Origin: Nitrospiraceae bacterium
GTDB lineage: Bacteria; Nitrospirota; Nitrospiria; Nitrospirales; Nitrospiraceae
Length of the DNA: 16,136 bases
NCBI GenBank assembly: GCA_014534095.1
Contig: JACVSD010000032.1
Coordinates: 1 to 16,136, forward strand
Direction: 5' to 3'
This document shows positions 6,154-14,019 of this stretch, in pieces. The position numbers were made by a program, and so were the translations under genes. Positions within the stretch are counted from its first letter, which is position 1; the number at the start of each line of letters is the position of its first letter. The notes under the pieces were generated by a model that was given only the letters and a program-made list of their open reading frames with translations, was not told the DNA's origin and ran no database searches.

Positions 6154-7635
6154 TCAGCTCTCCAGGTGCGAGCGGACTTCACCCACATAGGTATCGAAGG
6201 GATCCGGCATGGGAAACGGCGGTCGTCCCCGTACTTGAAACACCGACCAGTTGATCATATAGGCGGGAAAAAACCGCTCGTCGGACAGAGGAGACTGCGG
6301 TTCAGCTGGAGCGCCGGCAGCAAGCAGATGCTTCACGAGTTCGCTTCGGCCATATGCCCGCGTATTCTTTGGACCTTGCTCGATGGCTAAATCAATAAGC
6401 CGATCCGTCGTCAGCCTGGGGACACGTCCCTCCTGCATGAGTGCGGCATACAAACTCTTGTCCGGGTCAAGGTTGTGGTACTCCAAATCCAAACTCTTCA
6501 ACATGGGATCGTGCCAATCCGCCTGTTCGGCGGCTCGATACGATTCAATGAGCCAGAGCTTCGACGCCCAATCCACGCGACCCACCAGTTTGGCATAGTC
6601 GCCGCGTAAGTCTTGGAGCACGGCTTCCCACTGCGCCAGTACCCAATCGGTTTCGTCGTCCTGGCCCTGGCAATGCGTTTTAGCTGCAGCCAGAAACTGC
6701 TCCTGGATATCGATTGCCGATATGGTTTTCCCGGACTGGAGACGAACCACCCATTGCCGATCCTGGTCCTGAGAAATCTCCTGCAGCGTTTCGACGGGCT
6801 CTGCAATGTCGACCGCGTCCGGCGCGTGGCCCTGTTCAATAAGCTGCAGGACGAGCCCGGTCGTGCCGAGTTTCAACGCGGTCGCGTATTCCGCCATGTT
6901 CGAATCGCCCAGTAACAAATGGATCCGCCGGTACTGATCGGGATCGGCCAGCGGTTCATCGCGCGTGTTGATGATGGCGCGGTTCTGCTGCACCCATTCG
7001 AAAAAGTCGTTCACGATATGGTCGGCACGCTGGGAGATTTGAAATGGCAATTCGTTGAGGTCCGGACCATGACCCGCCCCAATCCGATGCACGATCAGCC
7101 GGTCGGTCTGAACCCAGGCATCCTGCGGGCTCGCGGCTCCGATCCGTCCGGCACCGGTGAAGATCTGACGCGTCACGAGAAAGGTGACGAGCGGGGCCAA
7201 TCCACGCCGACTGAAGGGAAACCGCCGCGTCACTAGATAGTTTTCATGCGATCCGAACGTCGCATCGGTTTCGTGGTCAATGTTGTTCTTGATAATGGAG
7301 ATTGTGTCACGCCAACCGAGGCCCTCGATGGCCTGCTGCAGAATCTGATCGCCGGCCCGGTCGGATGCCACCACATCAATCAAGCTTTCGCATTCCGGCG
7401 AAGCATATTCCAGATGCCCCATATCGAGATACATTCGTCCGGCGTTCCGCAAGAATCCACCATTCCCCGGCGGCTCGTCATGCCCCCGATGATGGAGATC
7501 CAACACTCCACGACGCTGAACATGGAAGATATAGTCGCGCAGCTTATGGGCAAACCAAGTGGGCGAATGATCCGGCCGTTCCTGCTGCACCAGAAGGCCG
7601 TATTCTGTCTCTAGGCCAAAGATACGATTCAGCAT
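6154..7635 (-). CDS. pafA: PafA-type ligase (Pup/UBact-protein ligase)
   Basis: A 493-residue member of the PafA/Dop carboxylate-amine ligase family related to glutamine synthetase. The start is set at ATG 7633-7635 (MLNRIFGLETEYG), one base after the prcA stop; 20 further in-frame residues upstream lie inside prcA and match nothing in the family. Visible motifs are the nucleotide/metal loop GLETEYG (7-13), YLDMGHLEYASPE with the likely catalytic Asp71, IKNNIDHETDATFGSHENYL, SQRADHI, and INTRDEPLADPDQYRRIHLLLGDSNMAEYATALK. It lacks the Dop-loop segment seen in its paralogue encoded at 9503-11020, so it is the ligase: it phosphorylates the modifier's C-terminal glutamate with ATP and forms an isopeptide bond to substrate lysines. 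No RBS is visible, so translation is probably coupled to prcA. It is the last gene of the operon. Confidence 0.9.
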   Translation of the reverse strand: MLNRIFGLETEYGLLVQQERPDHSPTWFAHKLRDYIFHVQRRGVLDLHHRGHDEPPGNGGFLRNAGRMYLDMGHLEYASPECESLIDVVASDRAGDQILQQAIEGLGWRDTISIIKNNIDHETDATFGSHENYLVTRRFPFSRRGLAPLVTFLVTRQIFTGAGRIGAASPQDAWVQTDRLIVHRIGAGHGPDLNELPFQISQRADHIVNDFFEWVQQNRAIINTRDEPLADPDQYRRIHLLLGDSNMAEYATALKLGTTGLVLQLIEQGHAPDAVDIAEPVETLQEISQDQDRQWVVRLQSGKTISAIDIQEQFLAAAKTHCQGQDDETDWVLAQWEAVLQDLRGDYAKLVGRVDWASKLWLIESYRAAEQADWHDPMLKSLDLEYHNLDPDKSLYAALMQEGRVPRLTTDRLIDLAIEQGPKNTRAYGRSELVKHLLAAGAPAEPQSPLSDERFFPAYMINWSVFQVRGRPPFPMPDPFDTYVGEVRSHLES

Positions 7636-7636
7636 G

Positions 7637-8446
7637 CTACTGAGGCGAAGCGGGTTTAAGGTCGGACGCGAGCAGGCGTGCCACGTCGTCGGCACTCAAC
7701 GTCCGGTATTTAGATGAACCGGGCTGATGGCGGTCAAGTACGGCGCATTCGAAGGTCTTGTCTGCCATGGTGTCCCGCAGATGCGTCGACAGCAACGATG
7801 TCTCCCCCGAATCGGGCCCAGAGCCATCCTTCTCGGACTCGCGCTCGTCCAACACCCGCCGCTGGGCGCGGTCCCCCAGCGCCCAGGCGTGGAGCGCCAT
7901 CGACAGGGCCTGCGCCAAGGACAGCGAGGCGGTCATGCGCCGGCGGAGGGAGGACACCATGTCGGCTTGAATGGCGGGCGTCGCGGCCAGTACGGCACAA
8001 CCGTCGCGCTCCTCAAACGTGCCGTCGTAGTTGATGGTTATCAGGACATCCTTGCCGTTTTTATGCCCCAATTCCACCAACAGAATTTTCAGGATGAAGG
8101 GTGCCTTGTACACTTCTTCAAACGCCTGCTTGACCACCGGCGCCACGCCATACTTGACGAGCCGCGCACCTGTCACATCGGAGGGGGACCGGTTAAAACC
8201 TTCTGTATGTGCCATTTCCAGCAGACTGAATCGAAGCTTTTCTAAATCAGCCGGATGCCCCATCCCGCCGAGGGCAATGCGGTCGTAGATCTCATACAGT
8301 TTAGGTGTACCCTTGCTCACCGTCGCCAGTAGGATACCGTCCTCATAGGACAGGGCCACAACAGGACTGCCTTGCTTGAACTGCTCATCCAGATACGTCC
8401 GACGGTTGCCGACCGCTTCCACCCACCGGTACGGTTCTTCATACAT
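7637..8446 (-). CDS. prcA: 20S proteasome alpha subunit
   Basis: A 269-residue alpha-type subunit that forms the outer rings and gate of the 20S barrel. The start is ATG 8444-8446 (MYEEPYRWVEA...), with a weak AGGTG upstream; 22 further in-frame residues inside prcB are not family-like. The core (SPVVALSYEDGILLATVSKGTPKLYEIYDRIALGGMGHPADLEKLR, then DVTGARLVKYGVAPVVKQAFEEV) aligns with actinobacterial PrcA, including the R-D-V-T-G-R-like SDVTGARL. It has no N-terminal threonine nucleophile, as expected for an alpha chain. Residues about 200-235 are an acidic, low-complexity insertion (RVLDERESEKDGSGPDSGE...) before the final strand TFECAVLD, probably a surface loop. It overlaps prcB by 8 bp, indicating coupled translation and matched stoichiometry. 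Confidence 0.92.
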   Translation of the reverse strand: MYEEPYRWVEAVGNRRTYLDEQFKQGSPVVALSYEDGILLATVSKGTPKLYEIYDRIALGGMGHPADLEKLRFSLLEMAHTEGFNRSPSDVTGARLVKYGVAPVVKQAFEEVYKAPFILKILLVELGHKNGKDVLITINYDGTFEERDGCAVLAATPAIQADMVSSLRRRMTASLSLAQALSMALHAWALGDRAQRRVLDERESEKDGSGPDSGETSLLSTHLRDTMADKTFECAVLDRHQPGSSKYRTLSADDVARLLASDLKPASPQ

Positions 8447-9278
8447 GGCGTAGCACCTGCGCGTCGTACAGAGATTTGAGTTGCGCATCCGGTACCGGCC
8501 GCACGCCGGCATGGGTAATCAGCTTCAACACTGGATAAAGACTCGCCTCGCGATTGACCCCGCCGGTCGCCGAATCGAACTCGGCTGCACTCGTGAGCAG
8601 CCGCAACGCTTGGATCATAGCTTGCTCTTCGGTCAGGGCGCTCAACGGTCCGTCGCCCCACGTGTTCACATAGTGGAGTATGCCCCGGATCGTCGGAGAA
8701 CCGGATCCCGACACGGCATACTCGACCCCCTCGAACTCGGCGCCCAGAATATCGTAGAAATAGATCTTGGCGGCGCCTTGCTCGAAATCGTAGCCGGCGA
8801 AGATTGGCGCCACCGCACCGGTACCGGCCAGCGCCGCCGCCACGTTTTCCTTTAAGAGCTTGGACACGGCCCGCAACTTTCCTTCAAAGCTCAATTCCTG
8901 CAACTGAGTCCGTCGGTAATACTTGAAGGAATGTTCCAGGACTCGCACCATTTCATACGCCGTGGCCGGAACGCCCGCGATCGCCATGACACTATGTCGG
9001 TCGATGTCGAGCACCTTATCCGTGCGATCGTACATCACCATATTCCCGGCTGTGGCGCGTCGATCACCGGCCACTAAGACGCCATCCCGATACTTGAAGG
9101 CCAGTACAGTCGTCGCAATGGTCAATTCCTGCGAGTTCCCCGCTGGGGCTGGAGCTCCGAACCTGTACCCTTGCTCTTTGAGCAGTTCATAGAAATCGCC
9201 CTGCATCCGCATGCCGTCACCTTGTGCCCCGGTAAGAGTTAGGTTGAACGCATATTCGCCAGCCGCACGTCTGCTCAC
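8439..9278 (-). CDS. prcB: 20S proteasome beta subunit (threonine protease precursor)
   Basis: A 279-residue catalytic subunit of the proteasome. It begins at GTG 9276-9278 with AAAGGGA about nine bases upstream. Residues 1-52 are a propeptide. Thr53 of TIATTVLAFKYRDGVLVAGDRRAT aligns with Thr1 of mature actinobacterial PrcB (THGTTIVALKY...), so self-cleavage between Leu52 and Thr53 would expose the nucleophile. Asp72 in AGDRRAT and Lys88 in DRTDKVL complete the Thr/Asp/Lys site. VSGSGSPTIRGIL carries the conserved SGSG. The mature chain would be 227 residues, near the usual size. It sits between ubact and prcA, in the same gene order as Mycobacterium pup-prcB-prcA. Confidence 0.94.
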   Translation of the reverse strand: MSRRAAGEYAFNLTLTGAQGDGMRMQGDFYELLKEQGYRFGAPAPAGNSQELTIATTVLAFKYRDGVLVAGDRRATAGNMVMYDRTDKVLDIDRHSVMAIAGVPATAYEMVRVLEHSFKYYRRTQLQELSFEGKLRAVSKLLKENVAAALAGTGAVAPIFAGYDFEQGAAKIYFYDILGAEFEGVEYAVSGSGSPTIRGILHYVNTWGDGPLSALTEEQAMIQALRLLTSAAEFDSATGGVNREASLYPVLKLITHAGVRPVPDAQLKSLYDAQVLRHV

Positions 9279-9305
9279 GAGTTGTGATCCCTTTGCTCGG
9301 TCCGC

Positions 9306-9506
9306 CTACTCCCCCGTTCGTTGACGGTATCGTTCCGCCTGCTTAGGATCCACCTTACGCATGCGCTTGAGCAAGTTATCCTTGTCGGGCGAACCGGCAT
9401 CAGGGCGACGCGGGCCGCCCCCTTCCTCTGAGGGTGACGGAGAAGCGGGCATCGGATCGACCGGCCCCTCGCGGCGCTCCGGCATTAAGTACGTGTGCAT
9501 GTTCAT
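9306..9506 (-). CDS. ubact: UBact, Pup-like protein modifier
   Basis: A 66-residue disordered, proline- and charge-rich modifier. The C-terminus RYRQRTGE ends in Gly-Glu, so PafA could use the terminal glutamate directly, without the deamidation needed by Pup forms ending in GGQ. The last third (DNLLKRMRKVDPKQAERYRQ) is the only obviously helical part and, by analogy with Pup, would contact the ATPase coiled coils. Lysines are 42, 47, 51 and 55. Family knowledge: such proteins were named UBact in Nitrospirae and several other non-actinobacterial phyla. The ATG at 9504-9506 overlaps the dop stop (ATGA), but AAAGGA lies only three bases before it; the in-frame ATG at 9500 (Met3) has a better nine-base spacing and would give 64 residues. 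Sandwiched between dop and prcB, its role is clear from context. Confidence 0.9.
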   Translation of the reverse strand: MNMHTYLMPERREGPVDPMPASPSPSEEGGGPRRPDAGSPDKDNLLKRMRKVDPKQAERYRQRTGE

Positions 9507-11020
9507 GTATCCTTTCGCTTCGTCCAGGCCGCCAGCGCGGCCGACGGGGAAGCCGCCGACTCGAACATTGACGCACAGGCGCTGACGTCTTCAGGGTTGA
9601 ACAAATCGCTCATCTCCAATGTCCGTGGCGCGCTGCCAGAGAACTGAACGCGCTCCCATTGCACCGACTGAATTTGATCAGGAAAGCGCCGGACACACAA
9701 TCCCCTGAGTCCGCCCCGCGTATCTCGTGGACCGGATGAAAGCGCCTGCTCGACATCCGACTCTGTCGTCATCCTCCAGGCTTTGCCTTCGGCTTCCAAG
9801 CCCAGGTACAGCCCGCGCTCGGCATTGATATTGTGATACTCCAGATCCAAACTCGCCATCCATGGATCATCCCAGCCGATCTGTTCTTCACGCATGAAGC
9901 TTTCGAGCAGCCAGAGTTTGGTCACCCAGTCCAGCTTACCGACCAGGTTGGATCGGTCCCGGGGGAGAACACTCAGCGTCTCACCCCATTCACGGAGGAC
10001 CCAGTCAGACTCGCGATCGGATCCGGCCAGCGTGCGCTGTGCGGCGAGGAAATACTGCTCGTGAATGTCCAGCGCCGACAACGTGCGGCCGTTCGTTTGT
10101 CGCACCGTGGTCTTGAGATCGGGATCACGCGAGAGTTGCTTCGCAGCCATGACGGGCTGTTCCAAGGCCAGCGGCGGGACGGCGCCGCGCTCAATCAGGT
10201 CGAGTACCAGCTGGGTCGTCCCGACCTTGAGCGCCGTTGCATATTCACACATGTTGGCATCGCCAATGATGAGATGCAGCCGGCGGTACTTCGAGCGATC
10301 GGCGTGCGGCTCATCTCTCGTATTGAGGAGGGGCCGGTTGTGCATCGTATCGACGCTCAACTCGGTTTCCATAAAATCGGCCCGCTGGGACAGCTGATAA
10401 GCCCCTGGCACATATCCGGATTGTTGGGCCTCTATACCTACCTTGCCGGCTCCGGCGATGAGCTGGCGCGCCACGAGAAACGGCATGAGGCCGGCCACGA
10501 CTTCAGCGAAGGGCAGCGAGCGCGGCAGCAGGTAGTTGTCATGGCAGCCATAGCTATGACCATGAAAGTCCGTATTGTTCTTATACAACTGGACATGCGG
10601 CCCCCCCAGAGTGTGGTTCCGGCGATTTGCTGCCCGCTGCATGATCCGTTCTCCCGCCCGATCGTGCGACAAGAGATCTTTGAGGCTGCGGCATTCCGGC
10701 GTCGAGTATTCGGGATGCGTATGGTCGTTATAAAAGCGCGCACCATTGGGCAGGATTAAGTCGCTCTTCATCTCGTGAAACGAAAACGGCCGGTGGGCAT
10801 CGGCTTTGGCGAATTGGTCTTCTTCCTCGTCCTGCGCTAAGCCGGCGACCCGGAACCCGCGTGCATCTTCATGGGGATCTTCGCCGCCGTAATCCCACCG
10901 TCGCTCGAACGAGGCGGTCAGGTGTGCGCGCACGAGTTCCATGGACTCCACCACCGGATCGACCTGCGACTGGTCCTCCCGCGTGATGCCGTATTCCGTC
11001 TCAATGCCATAGAGGCGCAT
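9503..11020 (-). CDS. dop: Dop-type deamidase/de-conjugase (depupylase homologue)
   Basis: A 505-residue PafA/Dop-family enzyme. The N-terminus MRLYGIETEYG holds the conserved G-x-E-x-E-Y-G metal/ATP motif. Residues 41-56 (RWDYGGEDPHEDARGF) match the Dop-specific loop region that is missing from its PafA paralogue. FYNDHTHPEYSTPE contains the likely catalytic Asp99. LYKNNTDFHGHSYGCHDNYL, SQRADFMETE and NTRDEPHADRSKYRRLHLIIGDANM follow. Dop hydrolyses the isopeptide bond to recycle the modifier and, where needed, deamidates a C-terminal glutamine. Since UBact here already ends in Glu, recycling is the expected job. No clear RBS precedes the ATG, 36 bp after the ATPase stop; its own stop overlaps the ubact start. 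Confidence 0.9.
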   Translation of the reverse strand: MRLYGIETEYGITREDQSQVDPVVESMELVRAHLTASFERRWDYGGEDPHEDARGFRVAGLAQDEEEDQFAKADAHRPFSFHEMKSDLILPNGARFYNDHTHPEYSTPECRSLKDLLSHDRAGERIMQRAANRRNHTLGGPHVQLYKNNTDFHGHSYGCHDNYLLPRSLPFAEVVAGLMPFLVARQLIAGAGKVGIEAQQSGYVPGAYQLSQRADFMETELSVDTMHNRPLLNTRDEPHADRSKYRRLHLIIGDANMCEYATALKVGTTQLVLDLIERGAVPPLALEQPVMAAKQLSRDPDLKTTVRQTNGRTLSALDIHEQYFLAAQRTLAGSDRESDWVLREWGETLSVLPRDRSNLVGKLDWVTKLWLLESFMREEQIGWDDPWMASLDLEYHNINAERGLYLGLEAEGKAWRMTTESDVEQALSSGPRDTRGGLRGLCVRRFPDQIQSVQWERVQFSGSAPRTLEMSDLFNPEDVSACASMFESAASPSAALAAWTKRKDT

Positions 11021-11056
11021 GTGTCGAACACCCGATGCTGACCTGTGTTGACGGAT

Positions 11057-12805
11057 CTAGATAATCTGACTGATGAGCCGTTCTTCGGTCTGCCGGCCTC
11101 TCCGGAAGGACGAGACACCCACCACCTGTTCCGGATGGTGGTCCAGCAACTTCAACCACTCCTCCGCCGCATCGTCCGGCGGCAACATCTCCCCTTCGCG
11201 GAACTCTTTCGAGACGGCGTCCAGCAAATCGTCCGCCGTCAATCCTGCTGCGGCGCCCTGGATCGTCCGGTCGATCGCCTTCTCTTTGGCCCGCTGCACG
11301 ATCGAGGATAGGATGGCGCCGCTCAGCAGATCGCCCCGGTACAGCACCTTGTTGTGTCCATTCCGGAGGCGGATAGACAGGAGGCGGGTTTCATCGGTCC
11401 GGGTAAAGATAGCCGTGATCACTTGGTCCACCAACGACTGAACGGCTTGCGCCTTGTCACCACCAGCTCCAGCCACCCAGGCCGGATCGAGCGGCAGATC
11501 GGACGTGAGATACACGCGCAGGATTTCTGCTGCCGCGCCTCGATCGGGTCGGCTGACTTTGATCTTGCGGTCAATCCGGCCCGGCCGGAGCACCGCCGGA
11601 TCGATAAGATCCGGCCGGTTCGACGCAAGAATGATGACCACATCGCGCAGCGATTCGATTCCATCCATCTCGCTACAAAACATGGGGACCAAGGTGTTGG
11701 AAATATTAAACGACCGCATTGCGCGCCTGGTACCGAGCACCGATTCGGCCTCGTCGATAAAGATGAAGGGGAGCGCGCCGCCTTTCCGGCGCGCCCGCGC
11801 CTGAGCGAAGAGATCCCGGACAATGCGTTCCGACTCCCCCAACCACATGTTTAAAATTTCAGGACCTTTGATATGGAGGAACGCACCACTGGTGACGGGC
11901 GGCCCCTGATCCGGACCGGCTTGATTGGACCGCGCCTCGCTTACCAACTTCGACAGGCTGCCGGCCGCGGCTTGCCCGATCAACGTTTTCCCGCAGCCCG
12001 GCGGGCCATACAACAAGAAGCCCTTCGGTTGCGAGAACTTGAACTGTTGAAACGTCTGCGCGTGAAGGAGTGGATACTCGATCGCTTTGCGAATGGCGCT
12101 GATGGCGTCGCGCTGTCCGCCAATCTGCTCCCAGGTGACATTGGGCACCTCATCGAGCACGTGCTTTGAGGTCTGCCGCTCCTCCAACTTTTCGATCGCC
12201 ACGCGATGACTCGGATCGATCCGGACTTCATCGCCGGCCTTGAGATCGATTCCGGCTAGATCGGTTGAACGCTGCAGGATCAACGATTGGCGGCCCATGT
12301 CCTGTTCAAATCGCAGCCGGCCGTCAGGCAGCGCTTCGGCGACTTTGAGGATCGGCCCGTTGCGGTCATAGCCGAGCGCCTTGATGACGGAATAGGCCTC
12401 GTTGACCAAAATCTGCGTGCCGATCTTGAGATCAGCCGGCGGCACACGGGGATCCACGTTGGCATAATACTCGGCCCCGCCTACCAGAATGCGCGCCAGG
12501 CCCTCCCCGGGAACCGCCAGCAGAGTACCGATCCGGTTCGCGGGGGCCGTGAGCTTCGTCACCACATCACTGAGTTTCTTGAATTCCGCGTCACGTTGCT
12601 GGTGAGCCGCCGCGCCGAGCATCACGGCCTGGCGGAGCCGGTAGAGCAGCTTCTGCCGTGGGTCTTCCTTCGGAAAAGCGGCGAGACACTGTTCAATCAG
12701 CTCAAGCGGATCCGGGCTGCCCTGCGACTCCCGCCTGGTCCCCTCCGAGCCGGGTCCGCTTCCGGATGACTGTTCGCTCACATCTGCAGGCCGATGATCG
12801 CTCAT
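11057..12805 (-). CDS. mpa: proteasome-associated AAA+ ATPase (Mpa/ARC type)
   Basis: A 582-residue hexameric AAA+ unfoldase that recognises modified substrates and feeds them to the 20S core. Residues 1-30 are disordered and polar. About 33-88 are helical and could form the modifier-binding coiled coil. About 90-205 match the OB-fold interdomain (ILVNEAYSVIKAL, LILQRSTDL, GDEVRIDPSHRVAIEKL). The AAA module follows: Walker A GPPGCGKT 267-274, Walker B FIFIDE 347-352, sensor/second region of homology ASNRPDLIDPAVLRPGRIDR 394-413 with arginine fingers. The C-terminus reads RLISQII, not the GQYL-type tail that docks Mpa/ARC on the alpha ring. AAAGGA sits five to six bases before the ATG. An 86-bp gap separates it from the htrA-like gene, the widest in the operon. 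Confidence 0.92.
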   Translation of the reverse strand: MSDHRPADVSEQSSGSGPGSEGTRRESQGSPDPLELIEQCLAAFPKEDPRQKLLYRLRQAVMLGAAAHQQRDAEFKKLSDVVTKLTAPANRIGTLLAVPGEGLARILVGGAEYYANVDPRVPPADLKIGTQILVNEAYSVIKALGYDRNGPILKVAEALPDGRLRFEQDMGRQSLILQRSTDLAGIDLKAGDEVRIDPSHRVAIEKLEERQTSKHVLDEVPNVTWEQIGGQRDAISAIRKAIEYPLLHAQTFQQFKFSQPKGFLLYGPPGCGKTLIGQAAAGSLSKLVSEARSNQAGPDQGPPVTSGAFLHIKGPEILNMWLGESERIVRDLFAQARARRKGGALPFIFIDEAESVLGTRRAMRSFNISNTLVPMFCSEMDGIESLRDVVIILASNRPDLIDPAVLRPGRIDRKIKVSRPDRGAAAEILRVYLTSDLPLDPAWVAGAGGDKAQAVQSLVDQVITAIFTRTDETRLLSIRLRNGHNKVLYRGDLLSGAILSSIVQRAKEKAIDRTIQGAAAGLTADDLLDAVSKEFREGEMLPPDDAAEEWLKLLDHHPEQVVGVSSFRRGRQTEERLISQII

Positions 12806-12850
12806 GGTGTTCCTTTGGTGAACCGAACCGGCGAGATTGAGAACACCGGC

Positions 12851-12859
12851 ATCTTATCA
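12851..12859 (-). promoter_or_regulatory. possible internal extended -10 promoter before the ATPase gene
   Basis: On the minus strand, TGATAAGAT (TGn plus TAAGAT) lies in the 86-bp gap, about 46 bp before the ATPase start. No good -35 hexamer is visible. It could let the six core proteasome genes be expressed apart from the three upstream genes. Weak call. Confidence 0.25.
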
Positions 12860-12891
12860 CACGGTCTTGACCAGCTGCGCAACCGGAGGGA

Positions 12892-14019
12892 TCAGTTCAC
12901 GGCTTGCAATATGACGTCGATAGATTGGCGCTTGTTGTTCCGCAAGACTTCGACCGTGACTCGGTCGCCGACTTTATGCCGGTCCATAATATCCATCAGG
13001 TGATCCGTGGTTTCGACCGGCTTGCCGTCAATCGCGAGGATGATGTCCCCGAGTTCGATCCGCCCCGTTGCCGTTTCTCGAGCCCCGCGCAAACCGGCGC
13101 GATCGGCGCTGCCTCCCCGCGAGACCTTACCGATGATCAATCCCTTGATGCCCCATCGCCGGGCCAGCGCATCGGGGACCAATGAGACCCCTAACCCCGG
13201 CTGGATCACTTTGCCATGCTTGATCAGTTCGGGCACGATGCGGTTCACCGTATCGACGGGGACCGCGAATCCGATGCCCGCATAGGCACCGCTCGGGCTG
13301 ACAATCTGCGTGTTAACTCCGATCAGGCGTCCGATGCTGTCGAGCAGCGGCCCCCCGGAATTGCCGGGATTGATTGCGGCGTCCGTCTGGATCACTCCTT
13401 CGATCGTCCGGTTCGACAGCGATTTGATTGTCCGTCCCAACGCACTGACTACCCCGGTCGTCAACGTATGGTCCAGCCCGAACGGATTGCCGATCGCCAG
13501 GACTTTCTGCCCGACCCGCACATCATGAGACGAGCCGATCATCAGCGGCTCCAGCGCTCCGTCGGCTGTCTGAATCTGCAGCACGGCGAGGTCGTGATCG
13601 GGATCCGCGCCGACGAGCTTAGCCTGATGCTCGCTCCTGTCCGACAAGGTGACTTTGATCGCATCGGCACCATAGATGACATGGAAGTTGGTGACAATGT
13701 GCCCTTGCCTGTTCCAGACGAAGCCGGTCCCCGATCCCTGCGGCACCTCCATGACGTTGAAGGACCAGATGTCGCGTTGGATCGCAGTGTTCGAGATAAA
13801 TACGACCGACTTGGCGGCCCGCTCGAAAACGGCGATTGTCGCTCGTTCATCGGCACTCAGCTCGCCGGCCGGCGTCACCGGCCGCGGTTTTCCTTCCGGG
13901 CCGTCGAACGCAATGCCCAACGGTTTACCCCATTCGAGCCCTATCACCGTGGCGCCCGGCCACAGACAAAGAAGGCACACCGTGGCCGCTATAAGGCGGC
14001 CGGCTCGCTGCCGGTTCAT
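12892..14019 (-). CDS. HtrA/DegP-like trypsin-like serine protease with PDZ domain
   Basis: A 375-residue exported serine protease. Residues about 8-27 are a hydrophobic signal or membrane anchor (LIAATVCLLCLWPGATVIG). The trypsin-like domain spans about 60-265 with a complete triad: His113 (TNFHVI), Asp143 (DHDLAVL) and Ser221 (GNSGGPL). One C-terminal PDZ domain covers about 275-375 (GLIIGKVSRGGSADRAGL, GDIILAIDGKPV). A single PDZ is the DegS/HhoA-like layout rather than two-PDZ DegP. HtrA proteases degrade or sense misfolded envelope proteins. The ATG immediately follows the yjbQ stop (TAGATG), so the two are almost certainly co-transcribed. Its place directly upstream of a cytosolic proteasome set is unusual. 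Confidence 0.9.
   Translation of the reverse strand: MNRQRAGRLIAATVCLLCLWPGATVIGLEWGKPLGIAFDGPEGKPRPVTPAGELSADERATIAVFERAAKSVVFISNTAIQRDIWSFNVMEVPQGSGTGFVWNRQGHIVTNFHVIYGADAIKVTLSDRSEHQAKLVGADPDHDLAVLQIQTADGALEPLMIGSSHDVRVGQKVLAIGNPFGLDHTLTTGVVSALGRTIKSLSNRTIEGVIQTDAAINPGNSGGPLLDSIGRLIGVNTQIVSPSGAYAGIGFAVPVDTVNRIVPELIKHGKVIQPGLGVSLVPDALARRWGIKGLIIGKVSRGGSADRAGLRGARETATGRIELGDIILAIDGKPVETTDHLMDIMDRHKVGDRVTVEVLRNNKRQSIDVILQAVN

Noticed and set aside
9833..10759. A 308-codon plus-strand frame opposite dop
   Set aside because: It is antisense to a full-length Dop with all family motifs; no RBS or domain supports it.
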